The position numbers and the translations under genes were made by a program. Below, in pieces: positions 24,916 through 34,050 of a DNA stretch of 64,000 nucleotides. The notes under the pieces were generated by a model. That model saw only the letters and a program-made list of their open reading frames with translations, did no database searches and was not told the DNA's origin. The stretch covers positions 1 through 64,000 of the forward strand of contig NZ_VCIW01000002.1 of assembly GCF_005765165.1 (NCBI RefSeq). Direction: 5' to 3'. Numbering within the stretch: position 1 is the stretch's first letter; each line of letters starts with the position of its first letter. This DNA comes from Paenibacillus antri (GTDB lineage: Bacteria > Bacillota > Bacilli > Paenibacillales > YIM-B00363).

Positions 24916-25298
24916 ACTCCTATCTTCGAATCATTTCGATATCGGCGGTTAGTTTACTACTTATTTTGTCGGTCGGTTGCGGAGCGACTCCCGAGGAGGA
25001 TGGGAGCATCGCTTATATTTCGGCGAATCAACGCTCGGACTAAGAAAAGACATTCAAAGAATTGCATCTCGGCATCTTATACGATTTCAACTTCAGGCAA
25101 ACGCATGCCGATCGAACGTGGGTGACGTTGTGGGTCGAAGGGTATCGCGACGGAAAACCGACGGAGCGATCTCGATTGACCGAACTTGCGTATGGGCGGA
25201 GCCCGGGGGCCGACGCGGGAGGTTCCTTAGGCTTCGGTATCATCGATCAAACGGTGCTTCTCTACAAAATAAAAGTAGAGCTCGACGGCCGTCCATAA
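24912..25298 (+). pseudogene. Lipoprotein gene interrupted by an in-frame stop
   Basis: Begins MNSYLRIISISAVSLLLILS-VGCGA, a lipoprotein signal with the lipobox Cys at residue 23. After 43 codons a TAA (25041-25043) interrupts the frame. The same frame then continues without a break for 84 codons (EKTFKELHLGILYDFNFRQT ... KIKVELDGRP) to a proper stop at 25296. No shift is needed, so this is one nonsense change (or a sequencing error) in a 128-codon gene. Product family not recognised. The start overlaps the upstream gene, indicating a former operon. Confidence 0.8.
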
Positions 25299-25317
25299 TA
25301 TAGATCCGCGATAAGAA

Positions 25318-25349
25318 GACCGCCGGGGGCTCTCTTCCTCCGACGGTCC
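25318..25349. terminator. Hairpin between convergent genes
   Basis: GACCGCCGGGGG/CCTCCGACGGTC: 12 positions with one mismatch and one G-T pair, 7-nt loop. It lies between the plus-strand pseudogene and the end of the minus-strand pspA gene. Confidence 0.55.
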
Positions 25350-25357
25350 TTCGACGA

Positions 25358-26011
25358 TTATTTGTTTCTCGCGACCTTCAGCATCTCCAGCTCCGCCCGC
25401 ACCTCGTCCCGACGCTCCCATTGCTTTAACGGATCGAGCGCCGCGGACAGCTGACGGGACGCGTTCGCTCCGGCCTCCATCCGCCGCACCTTCGCTTCCA
25501 TCCGAGAGACGTTCCGCACGATCTCGTCGGTGCGGAACGAAGGCGCGGCCGAAGCGGCCGCTCCGACGGCTTGCGCCGCATGGGCGCGGATCAGAAGCGC
25601 GTCCAGCTTCGTCGTCAGCCCTCGATGCAGTTGAGCCAATCGGGCCAGCTCGGTCTTCAACGCCTCGAGCTGGCCCCGGATCGCGGCTTGCTGCTCTTCG
25701 TATCCGGCAAGCAGCCTGCTTTGCTGCAGCTTGTCCTCCAGCGCCAGCTCCGCGATCGCGTCGTCCTCTTTATCCACGGCGAGTTCCGCCTGCCGCGAAC
25801 GCTTCGCGACGATCTCCTTCGTCCGAACAATCAGCAAACCGTAGTTTTGCTCGGCCGCGAGCTGACGAGCGATCGCCTCTCGAGCGCTCTCCATCTCTTC
25901 CTCGATCTCCCGAATGTACTGCTTCACCATAGCGATCGGGTCCTCGAATCGGTCCAGTACGCCGTGAAGGTCGGCCGCCGCGATTTGTTTGATCCTCTTG
26001 AACATCCCCAT
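25358..26011 (-). CDS. PspA/IM30-family protein, paralogue 3
   Basis: A 217-aa protein beginning MGMFKRIKQIAAADLHGVLD, then RFEDPIAMVKQYIREIEEEM, the same signature as paralogue 2 (EDPxxMxxQYxR). A long charged coiled coil follows (about 25-150), then an Ala-rich linker and a C-terminal helix. The start is the ATG after AAGGAGGAACATTGACA; a TTG two codons earlier is possible. The upstream gene on the same strand encodes a membrane protein, probably its partner. Likely role: membrane maintenance under stress, separate from the LiaFSR cluster. Confidence 0.88.
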   Translation of the reverse strand: MGMFKRIKQIAAADLHGVLDRFEDPIAMVKQYIREIEEEMESAREAIARQLAAEQNYGLLIVRTKEIVAKRSRQAELAVDKEDDAIAELALEDKLQQSRLLAGYEEQQAAIRGQLEALKTELARLAQLHRGLTTKLDALLIRAHAAQAVGAAASAAPSFRTDEIVRNVSRMEAKVRRMEAGANASRQLSAALDPLKQWERRDEVRAELEMLKVARNK

Positions 26012-26013
26012 TG

Positions 26014-26547
26014 TCAATGTTCCTCCTTATGCTGTTTTCGTTCCCATTCGTCAAGCAGCGTACCTCGGTCGATCGCGACGTCCGGAACGACGGACGATAC
26101 GGGGGACGCGGTTACCGCGGCCGGCTCGTCCGACTTCCGCGTCGCGAACCAGAACACCGCGATCGTCAACGCCGCGGCCCACCACGGGGAAAGTAGACTG
26201 ATCGCTCCCAGGACGGCTAGACAGGCGCCCGCCCATCGCAAAAATCCCGTCGTCTTCGCCCATAGCGCGATCGCGGCCGCCGTGACGCCAAGCTTCAAGA
26301 GCGCAGCGAACATCCCCCAACCCGCCCAAGGCGGCGCATTGCCTTCCGCAAGCGGTCCCGCTCCCCGGCGGAAGCCGGCGGGTCCGGCATGGCCGAAGCC
26401 GCCGCCGCGGACCCCGTGTCCGTGCGCGGAGCCCGCGCCGAAGGAGGCGGCGTTCCACGCGGTATGCAACAGCTTCCAAGCGATGAGCGACAGCAGGAGC
26501 AGGACGGCGCCCGCGACGATCCAGCGAATCGATCCCGTTCGTTTCAA
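26014..26547 (-). CDS. Membrane protein paired with PspA
   Basis: A 177-aa protein of no firm family. It has a hydrophobic helix near the N-terminus (IVAGAVLLLLSLIAWKLL), a Gly/His-rich stretch (GAGSAHGHGVRGGGFGHAG), then two or three further hydrophobic segments (about 75-135) and a charged C-terminal tail (LLDEWERKQHKEEH). The TTG at 26547 is chosen because GAGGAGG lies 8 nt upstream; an ATG farther upstream lacks a ribosome site. Its stop is 2 bp before the pspA start, so it is an operon. It may anchor the PspA oligomer, by analogy with LiaI/PspB/PspC. Confidence 0.6.
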   Translation of the reverse strand: MKRTGSIRWIVAGAVLLLLSLIAWKLLHTAWNAASFGAGSAHGHGVRGGGFGHAGPAGFRRGAGPLAEGNAPPWAGWGMFAALLKLGVTAAAIALWAKTTGFLRWAGACLAVLGAISLLSPWWAAALTIAVFWFATRKSDEPAAVTASPVSSVVPDVAIDRGTLLDEWERKQHKEEH

Positions 26548-26833
26548 TAGCTTCACCTCCTCGTCATGAAACCAGTGTAATCCTCGTCCCTGAAGGCAGC
26601 TTGAAAGCAGGTTGAACGTTCGCTGAAAAAAGCGCGGCAAAAAGGTAAAGATCGGACAACGAAAAGTAAAGAATGGATAATACAGATATGGCAGCGCTTA
26701 CGGTATGCTAATAACAAGCACTCGATCTATCGACCTGAGCGTTCCGGTCGAACGACAAGGTCCGGCTGCGCGAGTACGAAACCGTATTTCGAAGCGAGAC
26801 GCGTAGACATCAACGTCAAGGAGGTTGCAGCAA

Positions 26834-27922
26834 TTGCTGAACGGAATGGTCGTCGTCGATACGGACGTGCACAACGCAATGAAAACCAAATACGACATCT
26901 TGCCTTATCTCCCCAAGGCATGGCATGAGGAATGGCTCGAGATGGGGATGGGCATCGCCAGGCAGTATTATTCGGTCGTCGGCGGCGCGCGGAAGGATGC
27001 GAACCCGGACACGGGAGGCGGTCCGGGCACCGACCCGGACTTCATGATCCGCCACTTGATCGAACCGAACGGCATCGATTACGCGATCTTGACGTCCGGC
27101 ATCGAAATATCGTTATACCCCGATCCGGACTATGCCAACGCCTTGGCCAGCGCGTGGAACGACTGGACGGTCGAGCATTGGCTGAATCGGAGTCCGGCGT
27201 TCCGAGGCTCGATCGCGATCAACAATACCGATCCGCAGGCGGCCGCGCGCGAGATCGACCGCATGGGCTCCCATCCCGGCATGGCGCAGGTGATCATGAG
27301 CAGCGCTTCGCGTATGCTGTACGGTCAGCGATTCTATCACCCGATCTACGAAGCCGCGGAACGCAACGGTCTGCCGATCGCCATTCACCCCGGCGGCGAG
27401 GGCCGAGGCATCGCGCCGTCGCCGACCAACGCCGGCTACCCGACGCGGTACTTCGAATGGCATAACGTGCTGCCGGTCAGCTATATCGGGCATCTGAACA
27501 GCATCATTTGCGAGGGCGTCTTCGAGAAGTTTCCGAAGCTGAAGTTCGTCGCCATCGAGGGCGGCATCTCCTGGCTGCCGGCGATGATGTGGCGTATGGA
27601 CAAAAACTACAAGGCGCTCCGTTCCTCGGTGCCGTGGCTGAAGAAGCATCCGTCGGAGTACATCGCGGAACACGTCTTCTTGACGACGCAGCCGATCGAG
27701 GAGCCGAAGGATCATAAGCATCTGCTGCAAGTCTTCGATATGATCGGCGCGGAGCGATGCGTTATGTTTTCCACCGATTACCCGCACTGGGACTACGACA
27801 ACCCGATGATGGCGCTGCCGCCGATGCCGAAGGAACTGAAGCGCCGCATCATGGGGGAAACCGCGATGGAGCTGTACGGTTTACCCCGTCCGGCGGAGAC
27901 GGGAGGGACGGCGCATGGCTGA
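26834..27922 (+). CDS. Amidohydrolase-superfamily metalloenzyme (amidohydrolase_2 type)
   Basis: A 362-aa TIM-barrel hydrolase. The N-terminal VVVDTDVHN replaces the usual DxHxH, as in the branch of COG2159-type enzymes with a DxDxH opening. Other candidate ligands are His in IAIHPGG, His in SYIGHLNSI, and the Asp in FSTDYPHWDYDN. The family includes decarboxylases and hydrolases acting on aromatic or keto-acid substrates. A TTG at 26834 lies 9 nt after AAGGAGG and is the likely start. The stop overlaps the Rieske gene by 8 bp, so the two products probably act together. Confidence 0.8.
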   Translation: MLNGMVVVDTDVHNAMKTKYDILPYLPKAWHEEWLEMGMGIARQYYSVVGGARKDANPDTGGGPGTDPDFMIRHLIEPNGIDYAILTSGIEISLYPDPDYANALASAWNDWTVEHWLNRSPAFRGSIAINNTDPQAAAREIDRMGSHPGMAQVIMSSASRMLYGQRFYHPIYEAAERNGLPIAIHPGGEGRGIAPSPTNAGYPTRYFEWHNVLPVSYIGHLNSIICEGVFEKFPKLKFVAIEGGISWLPAMMWRMDKNYKALRSSVPWLKKHPSEYIAEHVFLTTQPIEEPKDHKHLLQVFDMIGAERCVMFSTDYPHWDYDNPMMALPPMPKELKRRIMGETAMELYGLPRPAETGGTAHG

Positions 27923-28298
27923 GAAGGAGAAGGTGTACGCGGCCGATGCGGAGGCGGTTCGCCGCGAGGGCCGATCGATCGTCGCGGCGAACGGGATGGA
28001 GATCGGGATTTTCTACGTAGACGGTCGATTTTACGCGTATCGCAATATGTGTCCCCATGCGGGCGCCCCGGTCTGCGTCGGGCACGTGACCGACACGAGG
28101 CTGCCGTCGCAGGTGTACGAATATCAAGTAGGCTTGGAGGGACAGGTGCTTCGATGCCCCTGGCACGGCTGGGAATTCGATCTGAAGAACGGACGCCATT
28201 TGGCGGACGAGAGCATCCGTTTGCGAAGCTTCGAGGTCGTGGAAGAGGAAGGGCGGTTGTATTTGACGATGGGGTCGAATAAGAAGAGCCTCCCCTAG
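27915..28298 (+). CDS. Rieske [2Fe-2S] ferredoxin-like protein
   Basis: A 127-aa protein carrying the two Rieske ligand pairs: Cys46-Pro-His48 (NMCPHAG) and Cys81-Pro-Trp-His84 (RCPWHGWEF). It has no membrane helix and no oxygenase catalytic domain, so it is a soluble electron carrier or a small accessory subunit. It overlaps the amidohydrolase gene, a pairing often seen in catabolic operons, where the Rieske protein supplies electrons. No reductase or oxygenase is present in the window. A strong terminator follows. Confidence 0.9.
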   Translation: MAEKEKVYAADAEAVRREGRSIVAANGMEIGIFYVDGRFYAYRNMCPHAGAPVCVGHVTDTRLPSQVYEYQVGLEGQVLRCPWHGWEFDLKNGRHLADESIRLRSFEVVEEEGRLYLTMGSNKKSLP

Positions 28299-28311
28299 AA
28301 CGGACAAGGCG

Positions 28312-28349
28312 AAACATGACGCGATTCGGCCGCGTCATGTTTTTTTTAT
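28312..28349. terminator. Rho-independent terminator between convergent genes
   Basis: AAACATGACGCG/CGCGTCATGTTT, a perfect 12-bp stem with a 7-nt loop and a run of eight T residues on the plus strand. It ends the Rieske transcript and can also serve the minus-strand lipoprotein gene. Confidence 0.92.
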
Positions 28350-29176
28350 TCGATTCCGAATTCGATCCCGGCGAGCCGTTGTTTGCGCCCATTCAAAGAG
28401 ACGCGGATGTCGGCCGGCTCCACATCGTCTTCGCGGAACCGGACGACCACATGTTCCTTCGACGAAGAGGAACTCTCCGAATAGTCGATTAGTACGTTGT
28501 CGCCCCGATGCTCGACGGTAATGTCCGAGGGAAGCCGCCAGCCTCGAATTTGAACGGTATGGACCCTTCCGTTCATATGCGTGTCGATCGAATGGATCGC
28601 CGCCCCTTTTTCGAAAGCAAGCCCCCCATAACGTTTCCCGCCGATAAAGATCGAGTAGGGGACTTCCCTGACGCCCGTCGTCACGCCACTGAATTCTGTC
28701 ATCGCGTAAAGACTGCGGATGGCGTTCGTAAACTTCTCGTCCAATTTCGCCGGCTTGTTCCGGTCTCCGCCCGCCCAGTATAGAATCAGGACATTCCGTT
28801 TTTCGTACATGCGCGGAACGATCATGTTATACTTTTCAGCCTGTCGGCGGAAGTCGTCTACTCCCTCTTGGCGGTGTCTGGCGGAATCGAAAATATAGAT
28901 CGACGCTTCCTCCTCCGGAGCGGTCCGCTCCCTTGCGCTGCCGACGGCGTACAGCAGCGGTTCCACGCCCGACAGGACCCAATCTTTCCGGGGAGGCTTG
29001 GATACGAAGGAGATTCCTTTTACTTGCATCGCCTCCTCCACGTTCGCCTGATCGTAGTTCATTTTCACCTTTGCGTGTAAAGCGTTCGAAGCGACGGGGG
29101 AGCGGTTCGGAACCCCCGTACAGGCGATAACGACGGAAAACAGCATGAATACCAGAGCGACTTTGACGATTCTCAT
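28346..29176 (-). CDS. Hypothetical lipoprotein
   Basis: A 276-aa protein with a lipoprotein signal (MRIVKVALVFMLFSVVIACT; Cys19 in VIAC). The mature part mixes a helical first half (SIYIFDSARHRQEGVDDFRR, a region that reads like a small alpha/beta stress or lipoprotein fold) with a beta-rich C-terminal half ending LNGRKQRLAGIEFGIE. No catalytic motif was recognised. It is transcribed alone, divergently from the sugar ABC operon. Probably anchored to the outer face of the membrane; role unknown. Confidence 0.65.
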   Translation of the reverse strand: MRIVKVALVFMLFSVVIACTGVPNRSPVASNALHAKVKMNYDQANVEEAMQVKGISFVSKPPRKDWVLSGVEPLLYAVGSARERTAPEEEASIYIFDSARHRQEGVDDFRRQAEKYNMIVPRMYEKRNVLILYWAGGDRNKPAKLDEKFTNAIRSLYAMTEFSGVTTGVREVPYSIFIGGKRYGGLAFEKGAAIHSIDTHMNGRVHTVQIRGWRLPSDITVEHRGDNVLIDYSESSSSSKEHVVVRFREDDVEPADIRVSLNGRKQRLAGIEFGIE

Positions 29177-29436
29177 CTAATGCCCCCTTCTTCCGGGATA
29201 CATTCCTAACGCAGTGGAAGCGTCATCGGTTGCGGTACCGGAACACGACCGCCGAGGCACGATCGAAGCGTAACCTCCGTTACGTCTCCCCAATCCTAAG
29301 CCGGAGTTAGAAAAATACAGATCCTCCACTTGAAACGGAGACAAAAGTACAGTTTTTTCACTACCCGAGAGGCCGATTTCTAGCTATCGTGGAGTCAAAC
29401 AGGCAACCACGGCCGGAGCTGGGAGGAATACGCAGC

Positions 29437-30354
29437 ATGCAGCGTTCGAAGACAGTGCGTTTTTTCGGCAGGAACATCGAGTTGTTTACCCTCTCGTTTC
29501 CTTCCATCCTTTACATTTTCGTAATGGCTTATCTTCCGATGTTCGGCGTCATCATCGCGTTCAAAAATTACGTGTACGACAAGGGCATTCTCGGGAGCGA
29601 ATGGATCGGCTTCAAAAACTTCGAGTTTCTGTTCGCGAGCGAGACCGCGTTCCGCATTACCCGCAACACGGTGCTCTATAACCTCGGGTACATGCTGCTT
29701 ACGACGGTCGCCGCCTTGGCGGTAGCGATTCTGCTTAACGAAATTTCCAAGAAGTGGCTGAGGTTGTACCAAACGTCGATGATCCTGCCTTACTTCTTAT
29801 CGTGGGTCGTGATGAGCTACATCGTCATGGCGTTCCTCGATCATCAGAACGGATTCATCAATAACTGGCTGGCGGCGGCCGGGCTCGAGAAGATCAAGTG
29901 GTATTTCGAGGCGAAATACTGGCCTTACATTCTGAATTTGGTACATCTGTGGAAGGCGATCGGATTTTCGGCGCTGGTGTATTATGCCGGCATTCTCGGC
30001 ATCGACGGCGAGCTGTACGAAGCCGCCAAGATCGACGGGGCGAAGCGCTGGCAGCTGATCACGAACATTACGCTTCCGCAGCTGACGCCGTTGATCATCA
30101 TCTTGTTGATCCTAAGCATCGGGAGCATGTTCCGCGGGGACTTCGGTCTGCACTATTTCGTTCCGAACAATAACGGCATGACGTACGCGACGACGGACAT
30201 TATCGACACGTACATCTACCGCGCGCTCAGCGAAATCGGCGACGTCAGCATGGCTTCGGCGGTCGGCCTCTATCAATCGTTCGTCGGCTTCGTACTGGTC
30301 GTGACGGCGAACTTCATCGTTCGGAAAATAAACGAAGACAACTCGTTGTTCTAG
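29437..30354 (+). CDS. Sugar ABC transporter permease (LplB/YtcP-like)
   Basis: A 305-aa permease with six hydrophobic helices and the EAA loop ELYEAAKIDGAKRWQLITNI-TLPQL, the ATPase-docking motif of MalF-type permeases (about residues 190-215). The opening ELFTLSFPSILYIFVMAYLP and MFGVIIAFKNY are typical of the LplB group, which imports oligosaccharides in Paenibacillus. The ATG at 29437 follows GGGAGGAATACG; an upstream in-frame ATG has no ribosome site. First gene of the importer. No ATPase gene is present, so a shared MsmX-type ATPase elsewhere is expected. Confidence 0.92.
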   Translation: MQRSKTVRFFGRNIELFTLSFPSILYIFVMAYLPMFGVIIAFKNYVYDKGILGSEWIGFKNFEFLFASETAFRITRNTVLYNLGYMLLTTVAALAVAILLNEISKKWLRLYQTSMILPYFLSWVVMSYIVMAFLDHQNGFINNWLAAAGLEKIKWYFEAKYWPYILNLVHLWKAIGFSALVYYAGILGIDGELYEAAKIDGAKRWQLITNITLPQLTPLIIILLILSIGSMFRGDFGLHYFVPNNNGMTYATTDIIDTYIYRALSEIGDVSMASAVGLYQSFVGFVLVVTANFIVRKINEDNSLF

Positions 30355-30369
30355 GAAGGAGAGAAGCAA

Positions 30370-31254
30370 GTGAGTACCAACCGTTGGTTTTCGCTCGCGA
30401 TCCATGCCGTATTCGTCGCGATTACGATTTCGATGCTCGTCCCCTTCGCCTTGGTCATTATGATTTCGTTATCCGACGAGCAATCGATTCTGCACAACGG
30501 GTTCCAGCTGATCCCGGAAATCATTACGACCTCGGCGTACGAGTATTTTCTGAAGACGCCGGACACGATTCTAAGGGCTTATGGCGTGACGATCACGGTC
30601 AGCGTCGTCGGCACGGTCATCTCCTTGGTGCTCACGTCGATCTTGGGGTACACCTTGTCGAGGAAAGACTACGGTCTGAATCGAATCACGTCGTTCTACG
30701 TATTCTTCACGATGCTGTTCAACGGGGGACTCGTCCCGTTTTACATCCTGATGACCCAGTACCTGCAGCTGAAGGATACGATCTGGGCGCTGATCGTGCC
30801 GGGCCTGCTCAGTCCGTTCTACGTGCTCATTATGAAGGGATTCATGTCCAAGATTCCGACCGAAATTATCGAGTCGGCGAAGGTGGAGGGGGCGCGGGAG
30901 TGGCGGATTTACCTCCAACTCATCCTGCCGCTCTCGAAGCCGGCGCTCGCGACGCTCGGGTTGTTCATCATGTTTAACTATTGGAACGAGTGGTTCAACG
31001 CGATGCTCTTCATCAACACGCAAGACCTCGTGCCGTTGCAGCTGCTGCTCGTGCGAACGATGAATACGCTCGACTTCATTACGTCGCGTCCCGAGTTCGC
31101 TACCGCGATGGTGTCGTTCGATATGTCGCAGTTCCCGAAGACGTCGGCCAAGTTCGCGGTCGTCGTGTTGTCGGCCGGGCCGATGCTGCTCGTCTTTCCG
31201 TTCTTCCAACGCTTCTTCGTGAAGGGCTTGACGATCGGCGCGATCAAGGGATAA
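30370..31254 (+). CDS. Sugar ABC transporter permease (LplC/YtcP-like)
   Basis: A 294-aa second permease with six helices and the EAA loop EIIESAKVEGAREWRIYLQL, followed by ILPLSKPALATLGLF. It pairs with the preceding gene (15-bp gap) to form the membrane channel of a carbohydrate importer. The GTG start at 30370 follows AAGGAGAGAAGCAA. The C-terminal FVKGLTIGAIKG is the conserved end of this permease group. The solute-binding lipoprotein gene lies 120 bp downstream. Confidence 0.92.
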   Translation: MSTNRWFSLAIHAVFVAITISMLVPFALVIMISLSDEQSILHNGFQLIPEIITTSAYEYFLKTPDTILRAYGVTITVSVVGTVISLVLTSILGYTLSRKDYGLNRITSFYVFFTMLFNGGLVPFYILMTQYLQLKDTIWALIVPGLLSPFYVLIMKGFMSKIPTEIIESAKVEGAREWRIYLQLILPLSKPALATLGLFIMFNYWNEWFNAMLFINTQDLVPLQLLLVRTMNTLDFITSRPEFATAMVSFDMSQFPKTSAKFAVVVLSAGPMLLVFPFFQRFFVKGLTIGAIKG

Positions 31255-31374
31255 CGAAACTAGGGCAATCGATAACGTATGAAACGCGGGAAGGACGGTG
31301 AACGGAAAAACAGCGTGTCATACTTTACTTTTTATAAAGCTCATTCACAATGAATTCTAAGGAGGGTTATTTCA

Positions 31375-32925
31375 ATGAAACAGGCGATCGAGAAGAAAAA
31401 GAAAGTAACCTGGTCGACGATGCTCGCGCTTTGCACGGCGCTCGCGGCGGGACTCGCCGGGTGCTCGGGTTCGACGGCGGGTACGACGGACACGCCGGCC
31501 GACAAGCCGGCCGACGCGGCCGCCCCTGCCGACAAGCCGGCTGACCCGCCGGCCGACGCCGAGCCGGAGCTGGAGCCGGTCGAGCTGACATGGTATTATC
31601 CGCAAAACCAAGCGCATGTCGATCAGGCGGAAGTCAACGAAGCCGTCAACAAAATTACGAAAGAAAAGCTGAACGCGACGATTAAGCTCATGCCGGTCGA
31701 CTTCGGCACGTACGAGCAGAAGCTGAACACGATCGTAGCGTCGAACGAAGCGATCGACATCATCTGGACGTCGAGCTGGCTGTTCCCCTTCGCCAACAAT
31801 CAGCGGAAGGGCGTATTCCAGCCCCTGGACGATCTGCTGAAGAGCCACGGCCAGAAATTGTACGATTCGATGCAGGAGAAGTTCTGGAACGACGCGAAGA
31901 TCGACGGCCAAATTTACGCCGTGCCGAACTACCAAATTTCCGCCAGCCGCGCGGGCTTGGTGCTGCAGAAGCGGTTCGTGGACAAATACAACCTCGACCT
32001 GAGCACGATCAAGAAAATCGAAGATATCGAGCCGTTCCTGAAGCAAATTAAAGAGAACGAGCCGGGCATCGTACCGTTCGGCACGACGAGAGGCTTCTAT
32101 TCCGCATTGATTTACGGCATCGACACGAAGGTGCCAGTGTACAAGAACGATCCGACGCACACCGTGCTGCCGGAAGTGACGAAGGAAAAGCGGGAAAACT
32201 TCAAGCTGGCGCATTCCTGGTATTCTCAAGGCCTGATCAACGAGGATGCCGCTACGCTGAAGTCCGCCGCGGACGCCTACAACAAAGGGAATACGGCGGT
32301 TTGGTTCGACTTCACGGGCAAGCCGGGCTCCGAGGTGGAGTTCAGCGCGGCGATCGGCGGCGAACAAGTCGTTCTCCATCCGCTCGCGAAGGCGGTATTC
32401 ACCGGCGCGGGCAGCACGATGAACGCGATCAGCCGCACGTCCAAAAATCCGGAGCGCGCGATGATGTTCCTCGAGCTCGTCAATACGGATAAAGAGTTGT
32501 ACAACTTGCTCGTGTACGGCATTGAAGGGAAGCATTATCAGAAGACGACGGGCGAATTCATTAAGACGAACCCGGAATCGGGTTACTTCACGAACACGGA
32601 CTGGGTATTCGGCAACATCCGCAACGAATATTTGCCGGAAGGCGCTCCTGCCGATAAGTTGGAGCAGACGGCCGCGATCAACGACGAGGCGGAAGTGTCG
32701 CCGTACAACGGTTTCGTATTCAACACCGATCCGGTCAAGACGGAAACGGCGAACGTGAAGGCCGTCAACGACGAGTATTATGCCGCGCTCGCGACCGGCA
32801 CGCTCGATCCGGAAGAGTACTTGCCGATTTACGAAGAGAAGTTGGAGAAGGCCGGCGCCGAGGTCATCCGAGCCGAGATGCAGAAGCAGCTGAACGAGTG
32901 GCTCGCGGCGAACGGCAAGAAGTAA
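31375..32925 (+). CDS. Extracellular solute-binding lipoprotein (family 1, LplA-like)
   Basis: A 516-aa protein with a lipoprotein signal (lipobox LAGC, Cys30), a low-complexity Pro/Ala/Asp linker (TPADKPADAAAPADKPADPP), then a two-lobed binding domain starting VELTWYYPQNQAHVDQAEVN. It should capture the sugar substrate at the cell surface and deliver it to the two upstream permeases. The long linker is typical of Paenibacillus binding proteins. TCTAAGGAGGG precedes the ATG. Substrate is unknown, but the downstream galactosidase and beta-helix enzyme suggest a plant or microbial polysaccharide fragment. Confidence 0.92.
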   Translation: MKQAIEKKKKVTWSTMLALCTALAAGLAGCSGSTAGTTDTPADKPADAAAPADKPADPPADAEPELEPVELTWYYPQNQAHVDQAEVNEAVNKITKEKLNATIKLMPVDFGTYEQKLNTIVASNEAIDIIWTSSWLFPFANNQRKGVFQPLDDLLKSHGQKLYDSMQEKFWNDAKIDGQIYAVPNYQISASRAGLVLQKRFVDKYNLDLSTIKKIEDIEPFLKQIKENEPGIVPFGTTRGFYSALIYGIDTKVPVYKNDPTHTVLPEVTKEKRENFKLAHSWYSQGLINEDAATLKSAADAYNKGNTAVWFDFTGKPGSEVEFSAAIGGEQVVLHPLAKAVFTGAGSTMNAISRTSKNPERAMMFLELVNTDKELYNLLVYGIEGKHYQKTTGEFIKTNPESGYFTNTDWVFGNIRNEYLPEGAPADKLEQTAAINDEAEVSPYNGFVFNTDPVKTETANVKAVNDEYYAALATGTLDPEEYLPIYEEKLEKAGAEVIRAEMQKQLNEWLAANGKK

Positions 32926-33020
32926 GAACCGCCGAGATCGACGGTTAGCAAAATGAATCCAGAGGCGGGAATCGATAGGACATCCGATCGATTCCCCTTC
33001 ACTTTCGGGGGGAAATCAGC

Positions 33021-34007
33021 GTGAAAATCGCGGTGCTGCAAAGGAAGGACGTTCGGGAAAAGGTGTTCGGCGCGCATCATCTTGCGTTATTGCGCGAATG
33101 GGGGGAGGTCGCGCTGAACGAAGGAAGCGCGAACCCGACCGAGGAGGAAGCGCGCTCGCTCATCGCGGGCGCGGACGTCGCGATTACGTCGTGGGGATGC
33201 GGGCCGCTCACGGAGCGGGTGTTGGACGCCGCTCCGAATTTGAAGCTGGTGCTTCATGCGGCGGGAACGGTGAAGCCGATCGTCACGGACGCGATGTGGA
33301 GCCGAGGCGTCCGGGTATCCAACGCGACGGAAGCGCTCGGCAAGGGCGTCGCCGAGACGGCGCTCGGCTTTACGATCGTATCCTTGAAGGATATGTGGCG
33401 GCTGAGCCGAGACACCCGCGAAGGCGGCTGGGACCCCGGTCCGCGCGTGCGGGAGGTATACGGCCTCACGATCGGCGTCGTCGGCGCCGGTCGAGCGGGC
33501 TCTCATTATATTAAGCTGATGCGGAACTTCGACGTGCGGATCGTCTTGTACGACCCGTTCGTCAGCCCGGAACGGGCCAGGGATATGGGAGCCGAGAAGG
33601 TCGAGCTGGAGACGCTGCTGCGGGAAAGCGACGTCGTCTCGATCCATCTGCCTTCGCTTCCCGAGACGCATCACATGTTCGATGCGGCGCGTCTCGCGAC
33701 GATGAAGGACGACTGCGTACTGATCAACACGGCGAGGGGATCCGTCATCGACGAGGACGCGCTCGTCGCCGAGCTGAGCAAGGGCAGATTATACGCTTGC
33801 CTCGACGTCACCGAACCGGAGCCGCCGGCGGAGGATCATCCGTTCCGAAGGCTGCCGAACGTCACGCTGACGCCGCATATCGCCGGCGCCGTCAACAACG
33901 GGATGGGGCGGATCGCGCAGGCGGTCGTCGACGACTTGAAAGCGTATACCGAAGGCCGGCCTTTGTCCGGCGAAGTGCGAGCGGAGCAGATGCACCTGCT
34001 CGCGTAA
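33021..34007 (+). CDS. D-isomer-specific 2-hydroxyacid dehydrogenase
   Basis: A 328-aa NAD(P)-dependent oxidoreductase. The Rossmann motif is TIGVVGAGRAGSHYIKLM (about 153-170). Catalytic residues are Arg in NTARGSVIDEDAL, Glu in DVTEPEPPAEDHP and His in LTPHIAG. It should interconvert a 2-hydroxy acid and a 2-keto acid. In this locus it may reduce a keto-acid made by the enolase-superfamily enzyme, which is inference. The GTG at 33021 follows GGGGGGAAATCAGC. It is cotranscribed with the alpha-galactosidase gene 43 bp downstream. Confidence 0.9.
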   Translation: MKIAVLQRKDVREKVFGAHHLALLREWGEVALNEGSANPTEEEARSLIAGADVAITSWGCGPLTERVLDAAPNLKLVLHAAGTVKPIVTDAMWSRGVRVSNATEALGKGVAETALGFTIVSLKDMWRLSRDTREGGWDPGPRVREVYGLTIGVVGAGRAGSHYIKLMRNFDVRIVLYDPFVSPERARDMGAEKVELETLLRESDVVSIHLPSLPETHHMFDAARLATMKDDCVLINTARGSVIDEDALVAELSKGRLYACLDVTEPEPPAEDHPFRRLPNVTLTPHIAGAVNNGMGRIAQAVVDDLKAYTEGRPLSGEVRAEQMHLLA

Positions 34008-34050
34008 CGGGAGAGTACGAAGTCTTATGAAGAACGGAGGGCTGCCAACC

